Source: Oscillibacter valericigenes Sjm18-20
Lineage (GTDB): Bacteria > Bacillota > Clostridia > Oscillospirales > Oscillospiraceae
Reading direction: 5' to 3'
DNA: 64,000 bases
Assembly: GCA_000283575.1 (NCBI GenBank)
Contig: AP012044.1
Coordinates: 2,728,001-2,792,000, forward strand
This document shows positions 9,501-17,597 of this stretch, piece after piece. A program made the position numbers and the translations under genes. The first letter of the stretch is position 1, and each line of letters opens with the position of its first letter. Below the pieces are notes generated by a model. It ran no database searches, was not told where the DNA came from, and was given only the letters and a program-made list of their open reading frames with translations.

Positions 9501-12500
9501 ATAACCATGCCGCAAAATTTCTTATACCATGTTTTTGAACCCTTGGCGTAGCTGTCCTGTGTGAAGGTGAAAGAGACGGAAACGGTCTCCTTGTCAGACA
9601 CGACAGGAGTGACGTCCTTATTGCTGTCAGTCGAACCGGCGCTGAAATCCAGCACACCGTCGTTCGCCGTGTCGATATCGATCTGCGAAACGCCTATGGA
9701 ACTGCCGACCGCTGTGGAATCCAGTATCTCCTGCGCCGTGGACATCTTCCGTCCTACGCTGTACGTTCCGACGGCAATGGCCGAGATATTGCCAAGGCGA
9801 TTGTTTGTTCCATCCGCGGGATCAGAGGTATCCTCGCCGAGAATCGGAATCAGCTTGCCGTTGGGAATCGTTACCTTAAATGTTACCGCCTTGGTTACCG
9901 GATCCGCGACTGCTTCGATACCCACATCCTCCGTATCCGTCCAAGTGGTATCCCCACTGTCCGTAGAAGCAATCTGCGCCTTGAAGCCGCTCTCCCCCTT
10001 CGAGACCCGAATGATCACATCGTAGCTGCTGCCGTCCGTTCCTTCTTCGGTATACGTGAGAACAGGCAGATAGCCTGCATCGGTTTTGATGCCGCTGACA
10101 ACGAGTCCCGCTCCACCGTTCGTATTTATGACGCCCGATGCAGCACAGTCTGCGGGGTCCGTTCCAACGTTTCCTTTGTCCGTAAGGCCAGACACGCTCT
10201 CGCCGCCGCCCTGATACTGCGTATTTTCGGGAATTGAGATAACATGTTCAGCTTTTATCTTTGCTCCGTCTGTGGCAGTGGTTAACTCATTTGCCGCGGT
10301 AGCCATCATAGCCAGAAGCTGACCGAGCGTTCTGGTCCCGCTTTCAACGCCCAATTTGTTTTGGATGGTGGTGATGAGGGCTGATTCGTCGCCGATGCCG
10401 TCCAGGTCAATATCCGACAAGCCGGTGTAAAGGTCCGATTTTCCCTTGATTTGGCCGGTTGAATCGTCTGTCAGCGCAGTCCACATAGTGGTAGTTTCAT
10501 CGTAGATTTTACCGGTGTTGGTTTTTACCTGCCCGGCTTCGGTGAGCGCGTCCTGCAAAGCTTTGAGATTCTTTGTAAACAGGGCTTTGTCCGCCTCCAG
10601 TCCCTGCGCGGTTTCGGCCGCACCTCTGTCCGCCGCGCTTATAGCTGCCGCAGTTATATTTACATCGCCAGAGACATCTGCGACCGTCAGTGTCGCGCTG
10701 CCGTCGGCGTTTATCACGGCTGATATACCGTTATCCGCGTCATTCAGATCGGCCAGCGAATCGCTGTAAGAAGTCCCGCCCACCGTGAAGCTTATCGTGC
10801 TGTCCATGGAGACCTCTTTTTGATCGCCGCTTTCATCCGCGGGGGCTGGAATGGAAAACGCCACCGTGCCGCCCCGATTGACTGAGCTTTTGTCAGCGGT
10901 AATACCGCCGACACTGCAAGGCGGTTCCTCTCCGTCATCCGCGATTGTTACGGTAAAGGCTTTCTGTTTGGTTTCTGCCGTCACACCGTGAGCACCGGTA
11001 TTCTGATCGAACCATGTAACTGTGGCGCCGGCGGCAGGGGCTCCAAATGTGATGCTGTATTCCGTCCCGTCGGGCTTAACGTTTATCGATGCAATCGCGT
11101 GTTCTGCGGCCCCATCCGACGTAATCGTAAGGGCGGTACCGGCCTCATATCCGGCGGAACCGCTCGTTAGGACGGTTGCCGTAACTGTGCTTCCGGAAAC
11201 GGCAATTTGTACCTTGCCCGCCCCGGGCAGTGTTCCGGTCACAATTTCTGATTTGGAATCTTTGGTAAATTCGATTCCCTGCCCGTTGATTTCAACCGTT
11301 TCCTTGCCGTCTGCATAATCTGCGAAAGCCGCTGAGACGATTCCTGCAAGCTCTGCCTCATCCGGGACTGGGGTTTTAAGGCCGTCCAGCGTAATACTCA
11401 CAAGCGCGTTTCCCTCGTCCGGCGTAAGCGTATAGGTATTGCCTTCGGAAACACTGCCCGTGGCTGCGCCGATGCCGCCTGTAGTGGGTGTAACCGTGAA
11501 GCCGCGGTCGGAAACGTTCATCGTAAGGTCGTTGATATTTCCGCTTATGCCGTAGATGGTCACGGCGCCACCCGTGGCCCAGGCGTACAGGGCTTGTCCG
11601 CCCATGGTATAGGATACCTTGTTCAGGCTCTTTCCGTCGGGAGCGGTAACGTCCAGTGTGACGCCGGAATCCTCCGCAGCATACCAGGTCCCGTCTATCT
11701 TCACCACGTCGCTTTGCGGATTGTCATTGCCGTCGGCGGCGCCGTGTACGGCAAAGCCGTCGGAAAGCTCCACTGTATATTGCGGTCTGAGCCCTTTGAC
11801 CGCCGCCGCAAGAGCATCCACGGCACCCTGAAGCCGATCGGCGGTCGCTTCCGCATCGCCGGCGACGGCCAGCGCATCGCCGTATACGCCGCCGTATGCA
11901 CCGCCCTCGTTGTCCGCACCGAAGAGGGTTTCCCAACTCCCCTGTGTCCAATCCAAATCCGTTCTATTATAAAACGTGTCGGATGATGAATCGTATTCGG
12001 CTTTCAGCGCGTTTAGCAGCGCTGTCAGGCTCGCGCTGTCGAGGTCCTGCACCGCCGCGCTGACATTGGTGATAATTATGTCACCCGATGCGTTGACAGC
12101 AAATGTGCCGTCAGGCTGAACGATGGCGGTGTTGGGTACTCCGCCAACCGTATAGCTCACCGTAGCGCCGGGAATGAGTATCTGCCCATCTCCGGGAACA
12201 ATGCGGAACGAAGCGTACTCGTTAAGGTTAACCTGCTGTCCCTCGGTATCCCCGTCAGCGTCGGCTGTTATAGCATTTACACCATCGGTAAGCGTCGCGT
12301 TTACTGTCTTCTTGACGAAGATGATCCTCACCTTCGTGTGATCCGTCACGGAAGCCAGCGCGGAATTGACCTCGGCAAGGCTGCTCTTTGCCTCGTCGTC
12401 CACTTCGTATTCAACGTTGTAATCAACTCCCGCCGTCACATGAAGCGTGACGCCGGTGGCATACACTGGGAAAGCGTATCCATTCTGTCCGTTGGAGACG

Positions 12501-15500
12501 GGAATGCCGCTTCGTGAGGGGTTTGCGGCGTCGAAACTGACCAGGTTTGTTGTTCCGTCGGCGCTTGTCACGATCTCCACCGCCAGTGTTTTGATCGTAA
12601 GCTGATCCAAAGCCGCCTGTATCTGCCCGCAGAGCTTCGCCACACCGCTCGTTGTAATGGGATTGTCGGCGTCGGCCGCGTCGTATTCAGGTTTTACGCT
12701 TGTAAGCACCTCCCGCAGTTCGGCCCAGGAACCGGCTGTATAGACGTCTTCCACCTTGTCTGTTGCTTCATCGATGTACTGCTGAAGAAGACTCGTCCAG
12801 TAAAGGGCAGTGTTAAATTCGGCTATGGTATAGCCGTCTTCCCGTTCAGCCATGGCATTCAGCAGCTTGGTCAGGACGGTCGATTGGGACGCAGGAACAA
12901 GATCACTGAAAGCTTCCTTCGCCGCCGCGCCGGTAAGATCGGTGGACCCGTCCGACTGTTTCCCGGCCGCGTCGGGTATCACGACGGCATAGTTTGAATC
13001 GCTTACCGCGCTTGCCATTTCGTCGTTTGTGTCCGCCGCGTTTATTTCGCCCAGCAGATTGCGGTACTGCGCGGTGACGGTCTGTTTGGCCTTGGGCGTA
13101 TAGGTTAACGTATAAGTCCAGTCGGAGGGATTGGAGCTGCTGTTTTTATTGACAGTGATCTCGGCGGCGCTGTCGCCGCAGGCCGCCCGGAAATGATCGG
13201 TGCTGTCCGGCAAATAGAGCGTATCCTCATATCGGAAGCCGGCAAAATACGCGCCGTCCTCCGGTTGAACGGTCAGCGTGGTCTTGTAAGGCTGGTCCGC
13301 CGGGAGGCTTCCGGAGCTCCAGGAATTGTCGGACTTTTTCCACTCAATCCCCTGCATGGTGTAGATATCGTCGGTGCGCACGGCGTTATCGAGCGTGCTC
13401 TCGGCACCGCCCGCACTGTCGCTGTTTATGCCTACTGTCCCGCCAAGGGAGGCAACGTCGGAGCCCCCCGCTTTATAGGTAGATACGTTCACATACGCAC
13501 GCACGGTGACGTCGTAGTCTACCGTACCGTCCGTTACCTGAACAGTAATATAGTTGTCCGGAGCGCCGGTAATCGAGTTGGCGAGATCGTATGTATACGT
13601 TTCCGGAATAGCGGCGATTGTGTTGCCTTTGCTGTTCTTTACCGTGACGGTGGGATTTGTCACCGTGTCCGGAAGTGTCACGGTGGCAATGCCCGTCGTC
13701 GGAGCGACGGACACCTCCGGATAGGTGGGGTTGCCCTCGAGCTCATTCTGCGTCCCAACACAGCTTTCAAATGCCGACGTGCCGCCGGACTTCAGGTCCG
13801 TTACGATTTCATCGGCGGTATCGGTGGTATCATTTTCAACATACTGCGCAAGGAGCTGGTCCTTGTCCGTCAGATTGTCATAAACAGCGAGGCCGACATC
13901 TGGGAACAGGGCGGCGAACACCGCGCGCGCTTCGGAATCTTTCTCGCCCAACGCCGCTTTCAAATCGGCTGCGTTGTCCTCCGTATCATCCGCAAAAGCG
14001 GCGGCAAGCTCGGATTTCCAGTTGCCGAAATAGAATTGACTGCTCCACGGGGCGGAAAGGTCGTTAAATATATACGTTCCGCCGTAGTAATTTCCTTTTT
14101 CCGCCGGGGCAAAGGCACCCGCAAGATCGGTAAACTTCCCGTCGCCGTTGATGCCGGCGAAGTAACTTGTATCCGTGCTGCTCGGGGTCGCCGTATAGGT
14201 CAGACTAGCACCCTCAGGGTAGGCGCTGCCCACGCTGCCGATGTTTGTAGCATCAGTCACTCCGGCGCCGCCCACCGCCAACACAACGGAGCCGTAACCG
14301 CTTCCGCCCTCAGCTATGGAGTGTTCAATCTTATACAGTGTGGTCGCGGACGTTGTGCCGGTGATACCCGCAATGCCGTCGACGGTGCTTACCTGGCGGA
14401 ACAGCACGTTGGCAGTGGTCTCGCTGTATCCGGTCTCTGCAAACTGCGTGAAATCGATGCCTGTACCGTCCTCATCGACGGCATAGGGGTACCAATGACT
14501 GCCGTTATCGGGAGAATACTCCAGCGTATATGTACTCAGGTTCTGCCCGTCATCCGCACTACCGTGCGCGGCCGATATCTTGCCGCCAGTCACGCTCACG
14601 GTGGGCATGGGAATTCTGGCCCATTTGGCGTAGAGCTTCATATTGCCGGTGGGGCTTGTTGTAAAATCCCATTGATTTGTATAAGCTGATTCTGTATACC
14701 ATCCCGCCAGCACATAGTCGTTACGGACGGGCGGGTCCGGCTCAAGTACCTTGTCGCCGGACTTGACGGTCTGCTCCCCAGGCATATTGTCGACGGTGTC
14801 GGCAGTGTTGGCGTCAAAAGTAACACTGTATGTAGTTGCCTCAGCTTCGAGAACCGTGACGCGCGCGCGCCCGGTCGTCACGGGGTCGCCGGAACTTGGC
14901 GTCACGACGCAGTGGTAGAAGGTTGTGCCCGTACTTGTTGTGGGCGCCGTATAGGATTGGTCGGACGCGCCGCCGATGGACGTATAGTCGCCGTCTTCCG
15001 TTGTGCTGCTGTACCACTGGTAGATGTAGGTCGTATCGGACGTGGGATCGGGAAACAGCGTCGCCAAATCGACGCTGAGCTTGACGGTGTCACCCGTCTT
15101 CGCAACGTAGGACTCCGGCTGCGCGGCGAGGTTTCCGCTGAGCTGCTTTAACGCGGACTGGATATCCGCGTCCAGAGACATATTGTAGTAAAGCGTGACG
15201 GATGCTCCGGCGGCAAGGCTCGGAACCTGGAAGCGTATACCGATGCCCCTGTCTGCGTAGGTGGAATGATCAAGCTGATAAGTATAATCGGACACAGTAT
15301 GTGCCGTATCTGTGACATCCTTAAAGTTATAGTTATGCCTATACCATCCAACGCTTTGTTCTACCGGCTTGACGGTATAGTCTTTGGAAGGCGGCGCCAT
15401 ATAAATAAAGGGATATTTCGCGGCGGCGGTGAAATCGTGAAAGCTCACCGCTCCGTCTGGAGTGCTGTTCGTGGACGCGATGACCCATACGGTACCATCG

Positions 15501-16228
15501 GAATCCGTATGAAAATAATTGTTGGTGGTATATTCTTTTCCGGAAACTCTTCCCTGATCGGGGTCGAACGCCCGGATATACTCCAAATTATGCAGCGTAT
15601 CGGAGGAATTATTTGTCAGCACGAGTTTCACCCCGGCGACACCGCTTTCCGTCGCAAAGCTCACCGTCTGGCTGTAAGACAGCGTATCGGCTACCGCGGC
15701 GGTCGTGACAGCCTGAAGCTTGTTTGCCGTGCTCTGGTCAACGGTGGAATAACCGGTATAATTTTCTTTACTTACAGACCCTCGATCACTACTATAGGCC
15801 TTGGACTTTATCGTTGCAGATGCGTCCGCTGCAGAAGACCACGCGAACACAAAGCCCTCGTCCACTGTGCCCGGCAGGAAGAAGTCATCCGTTGTGGTCC
15901 AGCTGCTGTTAGCAGCATCATACGTACGCATGCCAATATATGTGTTATTGGTTCCGCAGCCACCCTCAGAACTTATCGTATCCGGATGAAAAATGACATC
16001 CCCAGAAGTGGGAGCTTCAGCGGTACTGCCAAAGGTTCCACACTCGTTGATACCCAGCTCCATCTTGTCGTTACCCAGAAACACGTTGTCCTTGCCGTCG
16101 CTGTTCGCAACCGTATCGGATCGGGCGCCGGTTTCTCCGGAACCGATGTTCGCCCCAAGCGCCGTTACCGGCAGCAGGGAAACCATCATGCACAGGGTCA
16201 TAATAAAGCTCAGCAGCCTTTTCTTCAT
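6563..16228 (-). CDS. giant secreted SLH-domain surface protein (3221 aa)
   Basis: The start is the ATG at 16228, encoding MKKRLLSFIMTLCMMVSLLP, with AAGGAGGA nine bases upstream; an in-frame ATG at 16261 lacks a good site. The protein has a signal peptide, a long beta-rich Thr/Asp/Gly-rich ectodomain, one Listeria-Bacteroides repeat (about residues 464-535, ending in LYAKW), helical stretches around 2330-2470, two ~72-residue tandem repeats around 2630-2780, a Gly/Ser/Thr linker near 2786-2810, and three SLH domains at about 3034-3215. SLH domains bind pyruvylated secondary cell-wall polymer, so the protein should be non-covalently anchored to the cell wall. An adhesin or S-layer-associated role is inferred; no catalytic domain was recognised. 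The gene is intact across 9.7 kb, arguing for selection. Confidence 0.9.
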   Translation of the reverse strand: MKKRLLSFIMTLCMMVSLLPVTALGANIGSGETGARSDTVANSDGKDNVFLGNDKMELGINECGTFGSTAEAPTSGDVIFHPDTISSEGGCGTNNTYIGMRTYDAANSSWTTTDDFFLPGTVDEGFVFAWSSAADASATIKSKAYSSDRGSVSKENYTGYSTVDQSTANKLQAVTTAAVADTLSYSQTVSFATESGVAGVKLVLTNNSSDTLHNLEYIRAFDPDQGRVSGKEYTTNNYFHTDSDGTVWVIASTNSTPDGAVSFHDFTAAAKYPFIYMAPPSKDYTVKPVEQSVGWYRHNYNFKDVTDTAHTVSDYTYQLDHSTYADRGIGIRFQVPSLAAGASVTLYYNMSLDADIQSALKQLSGNLAAQPESYVAKTGDTVKLSVDLATLFPDPTSDTTYIYQWYSSTTEDGDYTSIGGASDQSYTAPTTSTGTTFYHCVVTPSSGDPVTTGRARVTVLEAEATTYSVTFDANTADTVDNMPGEQTVKSGDKVLEPDPPVRNDYVLAGWYTESAYTNQWDFTTSPTGNMKLYAKWARIPMPTVSVTGGKISAAHGSADDGQNLSTYTLEYSPDNGSHWYPYAVDEDGTGIDFTQFAETGYSETTANVLFRQVSTVDGIAGITGTTSATTLYKIEHSIAEGGSGYGSVVLAVGGAGVTDATNIGSVGSAYPEGASLTYTATPSSTDTSYFAGINGDGKFTDLAGAFAPAEKGNYYGGTYIFNDLSAPWSSQFYFGNWKSELAAAFADDTEDNAADLKAALGEKDSEARAVFAALFPDVGLAVYDNLTDKDQLLAQYVENDTTDTADEIVTDLKSGGTSAFESCVGTQNELEGNPTYPEVSVAPTTGIATVTLPDTVTNPTVTVKNSKGNTIAAIPETYTYDLANSITGAPDNYITVQVTDGTVDYDVTVRAYVNVSTYKAGGSDVASLGGTVGINSDSAGGAESTLDNAVRTDDIYTMQGIEWKKSDNSWSSGSLPADQPYKTTLTVQPEDGAYFAGFRYEDTLYLPDSTDHFRAACGDSAAEITVNKNSSSNPSDWTYTLTYTPKAKQTVTAQYRNLLGEINAADTNDEMASAVSDSNYAVVIPDAAGKQSDGSTDLTGAAAKEAFSDLVPASQSTVLTKLLNAMAEREDGYTIAEFNTALYWTSLLQQYIDEATDKVEDVYTAGSWAELREVLTSVKPEYDAADADNPITTSGVAKLCGQIQAALDQLTIKTLAVEIVTSADGTTNLVSFDAANPSRSGIPVSNGQNGYAFPVYATGVTLHVTAGVDYNVEYEVDDEAKSSLAEVNSALASVTDHTKVRIIFVKKTVNATLTDGVNAITADADGDTEGQQVNLNEYASFRIVPGDGQILIPGATVSYTVGGVPNTAIVQPDGTFAVNASGDIIITNVSAAVQDLDSASLTALLNALKAEYDSSSDTFYNRTDLDWTQGSWETLFGADNEGGAYGGVYGDALAVAGDAEATADRLQGAVDALAAAVKGLRPQYTVELSDGFAVHGAADGNDNPQSDVVKIDGTWYAAEDSGVTLDVTAPDGKSLNKVSYTMGGQALYAWATGGAVTIYGISGNINDLTMNVSDRGFTVTPTTGGIGAATGSVSEGNTYTLTPDEGNALVSITLDGLKTPVPDEAELAGIVSAAFADYADGKETVEINGQGIEFTKDSKSEIVTGTLPGAGKVQIAVSGSTVTATVLTSGSAGYEAGTALTITSDGAAEHAIASINVKPDGTEYSITFGAPAAGATVTWFDQNTGAHGVTAETKQKAFTVTIADDGEEPPCSVGGITADKSSVNRGGTVAFSIPAPADESGDQKEVSMDSTISFTVGGTSYSDSLADLNDADNGISAVINADGSATLTVADVSGDVNITAAAISAADRGAAETAQGLEADKALFTKNLKALQDALTEAGQVKTNTGKIYDETTTMWTALTDDSTGQIKGKSDLYTGLSDIDLDGIGDESALITTIQNKLGVESGTRTLGQLLAMMATAANELTTATDGAKIKAEHVISIPENTQYQGGGESVSGLTDKGNVGTDPADCAASGVINTNGGAGLVVSGIKTDAGYLPVLTYTEEGTDGSSYDVIIRVSKGESGFKAQIASTDSGDTTWTDTEDVGIEAVADPVTKAVTFKVTIPNGKLIPILGEDTSDPADGTNNRLGNISAIAVGTYSVGRKMSTAQEILDSTAVGSSIGVSQIDIDTANDGVLDFSAGSTDSNKDVTPVVSDKETVSVSFTFTQDSYAKGSKTWYKKFCGMVIDGVTYSLGEDGQFPEGSGLIYTKTADPDNVFKITAGKVAIDTSVYAGKLTGIELLCRPMNSQYTTYVDEYDEVRNLCGDDLSSLSIQQIESALKQIKRLIAQSVGTYAAEPSGGVNEYYLTQENKDYLATEIEQLKLLKRKLDALHDAKSFTDDAAGLYQKAIDAGLTLPLTSPITDEQKAVIAKLAADIENLENQYSNLTDYEKTLIGDAKRELEKLSDAVEAVREDGMTDEEIFDARVDTIDGMISDSVPYTIEYPDLALERINQAYESYERMSNDEQADAAVKKELLDGLKNNLQTYINAQAAEFAKDYLTTDYDGKTAYDNSTNRLDTDKTAEEYDNRVSLARESYDDLPACVKSAVDGLFKLPTLPQLYVETFPNVDSLLDVDDTTAADNFISAYLTVSDTAITDASENTYQKVLDAESAWSNLTSEVQAEVNSKLTGDYGGKTYPKLLELARKIDDAVTGSDTAAKNFINQHLIYDGSVITGVTDSNKSTVLDAKGTWDNLAPYVQAAVSKLLKDTYKGQAYSELYKAASVSDSGETGGTSGTPSGTSSGTSSGSSSGTSETSVPVIVDGTTYNIGTQKTANGVTTVTPDQSRLEKQLENAERYGTVTVPVIRASNASAGAASLVLQNIENMAQKNMTLTVMVDDVSYEMPTTAVDTAVLMSELGASRPSDVPVTISITESDQKTQSEIQTDLAKLGAKAVAVPLEFKVTANYNGKTAEVSRFEGYVSRTIEISREQSQQITTAIVHESDGTIRHIPTFVYEKDGKWYAKINSRTNSIYVLIYNKHSFADAAGKWYEDIVNEMGSRKIVEGRKDGKFHGEDNITRMEFATILVRALGLPADGDAGVFTDVTAREWYYGAVGTAYEYGLIYGRTATTFDPMADITRQEAMVMIARAAKVAEFNGTSGELTAFSDAGDVGSWALDEVEFDVGSGLIMGNHGKLYPHDNISRAELATIILRLLQKSNLVDVRSKT
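7893..8341 (-). repeat. two tandem ~72-residue repeats inside the giant surface protein
   Basis: Copy A (about 8126-8341) and copy B (about 7893-8105) share the pattern D-T-AA-NFI, then TVLDA/KVLDA, a Trp-x-NL segment and a V-A-V-KL segment. They are offset by about 237 bases (79 residues). A more diverged third copy may precede them near residues 2540-2620. Confidence 0.65.
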
Positions 16229-16431
16229 CTCTATTTTCCTCCTTAAAGTTCTCTCCTCCACCGCTTGAAAAACGTCCGGTGAGGGGTTCAGTATGCGGCC
16301 ATCTCAGTTTGCCAAGGCAGTCACTCTTTCGCATACGACACCCTTTTTTGCTATATATAGAATATTATGGTTCGACATAACCCGACATTTTTACTATACT
16401 CCCCAAAGCGCAACAGAAGCGCAACAAAAAA
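16229..16431 (-). promoter_or_regulatory. leader region of the giant surface protein gene
   Basis: The 5' leader contains the ribosome binding site at 16238-16245 and a possible structured element: GTATGCG (16291-16297) can pair with CGCATAC (16330-16336) around an inner TGCC/GGCA hairpin. An AT-rich stretch near 16350-16400 could hold the promoter, but no good -35/-10 pair was found. No known riboswitch class matched. Confidence 0.3.
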
Positions 16432-16468
16432 GGCCCCCCGGCAGCAATTCTCTTGCCGCCGGGGGGCC
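16432..16468. terminator. strong bidirectional terminator
   Basis: Arms GGCCCCCCGGC and GCCGGGGGGCC are flanked by AAAAAA on the left and TTTT on the right, so it can work on either strand. It directly follows the decayed minus-strand gene at 16483-17012. Confidence 0.85.
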
Positions 16469-16482
16469 TTTTAGCATATTTT

Positions 16483-17012
16483 TTATTTGGGCTTCCAAGT
16501 TCTGCAAGCACTCACATGCGGCTGCGAAAGCTGTTCAACTGTGTTGAGCCGAGAAGAAAGGGCATATTGGAAAAACGTCAGACCGTTCAGGGAAAATGTC
16601 TCTAAAAAGTTCCTTAGCATCGTGTCGTCCATATTCACATTGTCCGGTGCTGCACAAATTAAAAAGCAGCGGTCCTGTGGCTCCCAAGCTGCGGCCAGAC
16701 AATCATAGCCGAATTAGAAGCCGCAGCGCATACTTTTCCCTCCCATCCCGGTATATCGGGTGATTTTCTTCAGATCGCGCAGGAGCCGGTCACCGTCCTG
16801 GTCTTACAGGTTATTTTGGGGGGTAGCGGTGTCGAACCGAAACTGGAAGGAGGCGTCGGGTATCTTCCGGAACCGCTCCAGATAGGGTGCCAGTCCGTCG
16901 GAGGGGCAGTCCTTGTAAAGCGCACACAACTGACCTGCAATTCATCAGTGGTAATAAAGGAACGGAGGCATATAGCCTTTCTGCTCATCTCCCCGGGCAG
17001 AGGCACCTTTTA
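16483..17012 (-). pseudogene. decayed gene, product not recognised
   Basis: One minus-strand frame stays protein-like through about 175 codons but carries internal stops: a TGA TGA pair, a TAA after a segment ending TATPQNNL, and a TAA after MRCGF. Readable segments include QLCALYKDCPSDGLAPYLER, KKITRYTGMGGKSMRCGF and MLRNFLETFSLNGLTFFQYA. The frame ends at 16483, just before the terminator at 16432-16468, which supports a once-real gene. I do not recognise the family. Confidence 0.55.
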
Positions 17013-17029
17013 TTAAGTCATGATAAAAT

Positions 17030-17380
17030 CTAATTTTCTTCCCAAAAAGCGGTAGAATCCAGCGGAGCACTTGAACGCGCCTCTTTTGTATATGTGCGTA
17101 TTTCATTGGATACGATTATTTTATAACTTTTAAACAGGCTCTCCCGACCCTTTTTCTGGCTCATTCAATGCCCCAGAAAATTACGCCATTCCATAACAGC
17201 GTCCTCATTATCCCAGTAATTTATTGATACCTCTCTATTAGGGTTATCTTCGCAAATATAAGTTTTTCCGCCCAAAAAGCCTTTTTGTTTTTGCAAGGAA
17301 GCTTGTAAATTTCTACCTAGGGCATGGTATTCTTCCTTACATCCGTCAAAAAGCTCAACTTCAAACATTACAATTATCAT
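17030..17380 (-). pseudogene. antibiotic-biosynthesis-monooxygenase-like protein split by in-frame TGA
   Basis: The start is ATG at 17380 (MIIVMFEVELFDG), after GGGGGG. Codons 1-71 give an ABM-fold protein ending WRNFLGH, then a TGA at 17165-17167. The same frame then continues for 43 codons (MSQKKGRESLFKSYKIIVSN onward to FWEEN) before a TAG at 17030. The continuation looks like the normal C-terminus of this small (about 100-residue) family, whose members act as heme-degrading or quinone-type oxygenases. The simplest reading is a nonsense mutation giving a truncated product; readthrough is possible but unproven. Confidence 0.65.
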
Positions 17381-17461
17381 GCTTTTCCCCCCTAGACTCA
17401 GATTATCGATTTGTGCTAATCTCACCATACCAAAAAGAAAAAATCCATGTGACAGGCGTTA

Positions 17462-17490
17462 AACTGACACATGGTTTTTATGTGTCAGTT
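17462..17490. terminator. 11-bp inverted repeat at the end of the TetR/hydrolase cassette
   Basis: Arms AACTGACACAT and ATGTGTCAGTT enclose ggttttt and overlap the stop codon of the 39-codon frame. On the minus strand the hairpin is followed by TTAACGCC, without a T-run, so terminator function is tentative. Confidence 0.4.
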
Positions 17491-17597
17491 GCTCGATTTA
17501 GATGCAGATTTAATTCATCCAATAAACTATTAATCCCTTTGACCTCAACAAAAGTTTCGTCAAACGGTTCTCGAAGGAAGTATAGTTTTATCCTCAT
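17478..17597 (-). CDS. small 39-residue protein coupled to the hydrolase gene (candidate)
   Basis: The ATG at 17597 overlaps the hydrolase stop as ATGA, a classic coupling arrangement, and the frame runs 39 codons to a TAA at 17478. The product (MRIKLYFLREPFDETFVEVK..., ending NRATDT) is charged and soluble-looking, with no signal or membrane segment. Codon use is AT-rich like the hydrolase and TetR genes. It could be a genuine third gene of the cassette or the N-terminal stub of a longer lost gene. I do not recognise it. Confidence 0.4.
   Translation of the reverse strand: MRIKLYFLREPFDETFVEVKGINSLLDELNLHLNRATDT

Noticed and set aside
13193-14689. 498-codon frame opposite the giant surface protein
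   Set aside because: Antisense to an intact frame with signal peptide and SLH domains; no plausible product.
15266-16246. 326-codon plus-strand frame opposite the N-terminus of the giant protein
   Set aside because: Antisense shadow with no ribosome binding site or recognisable domain.
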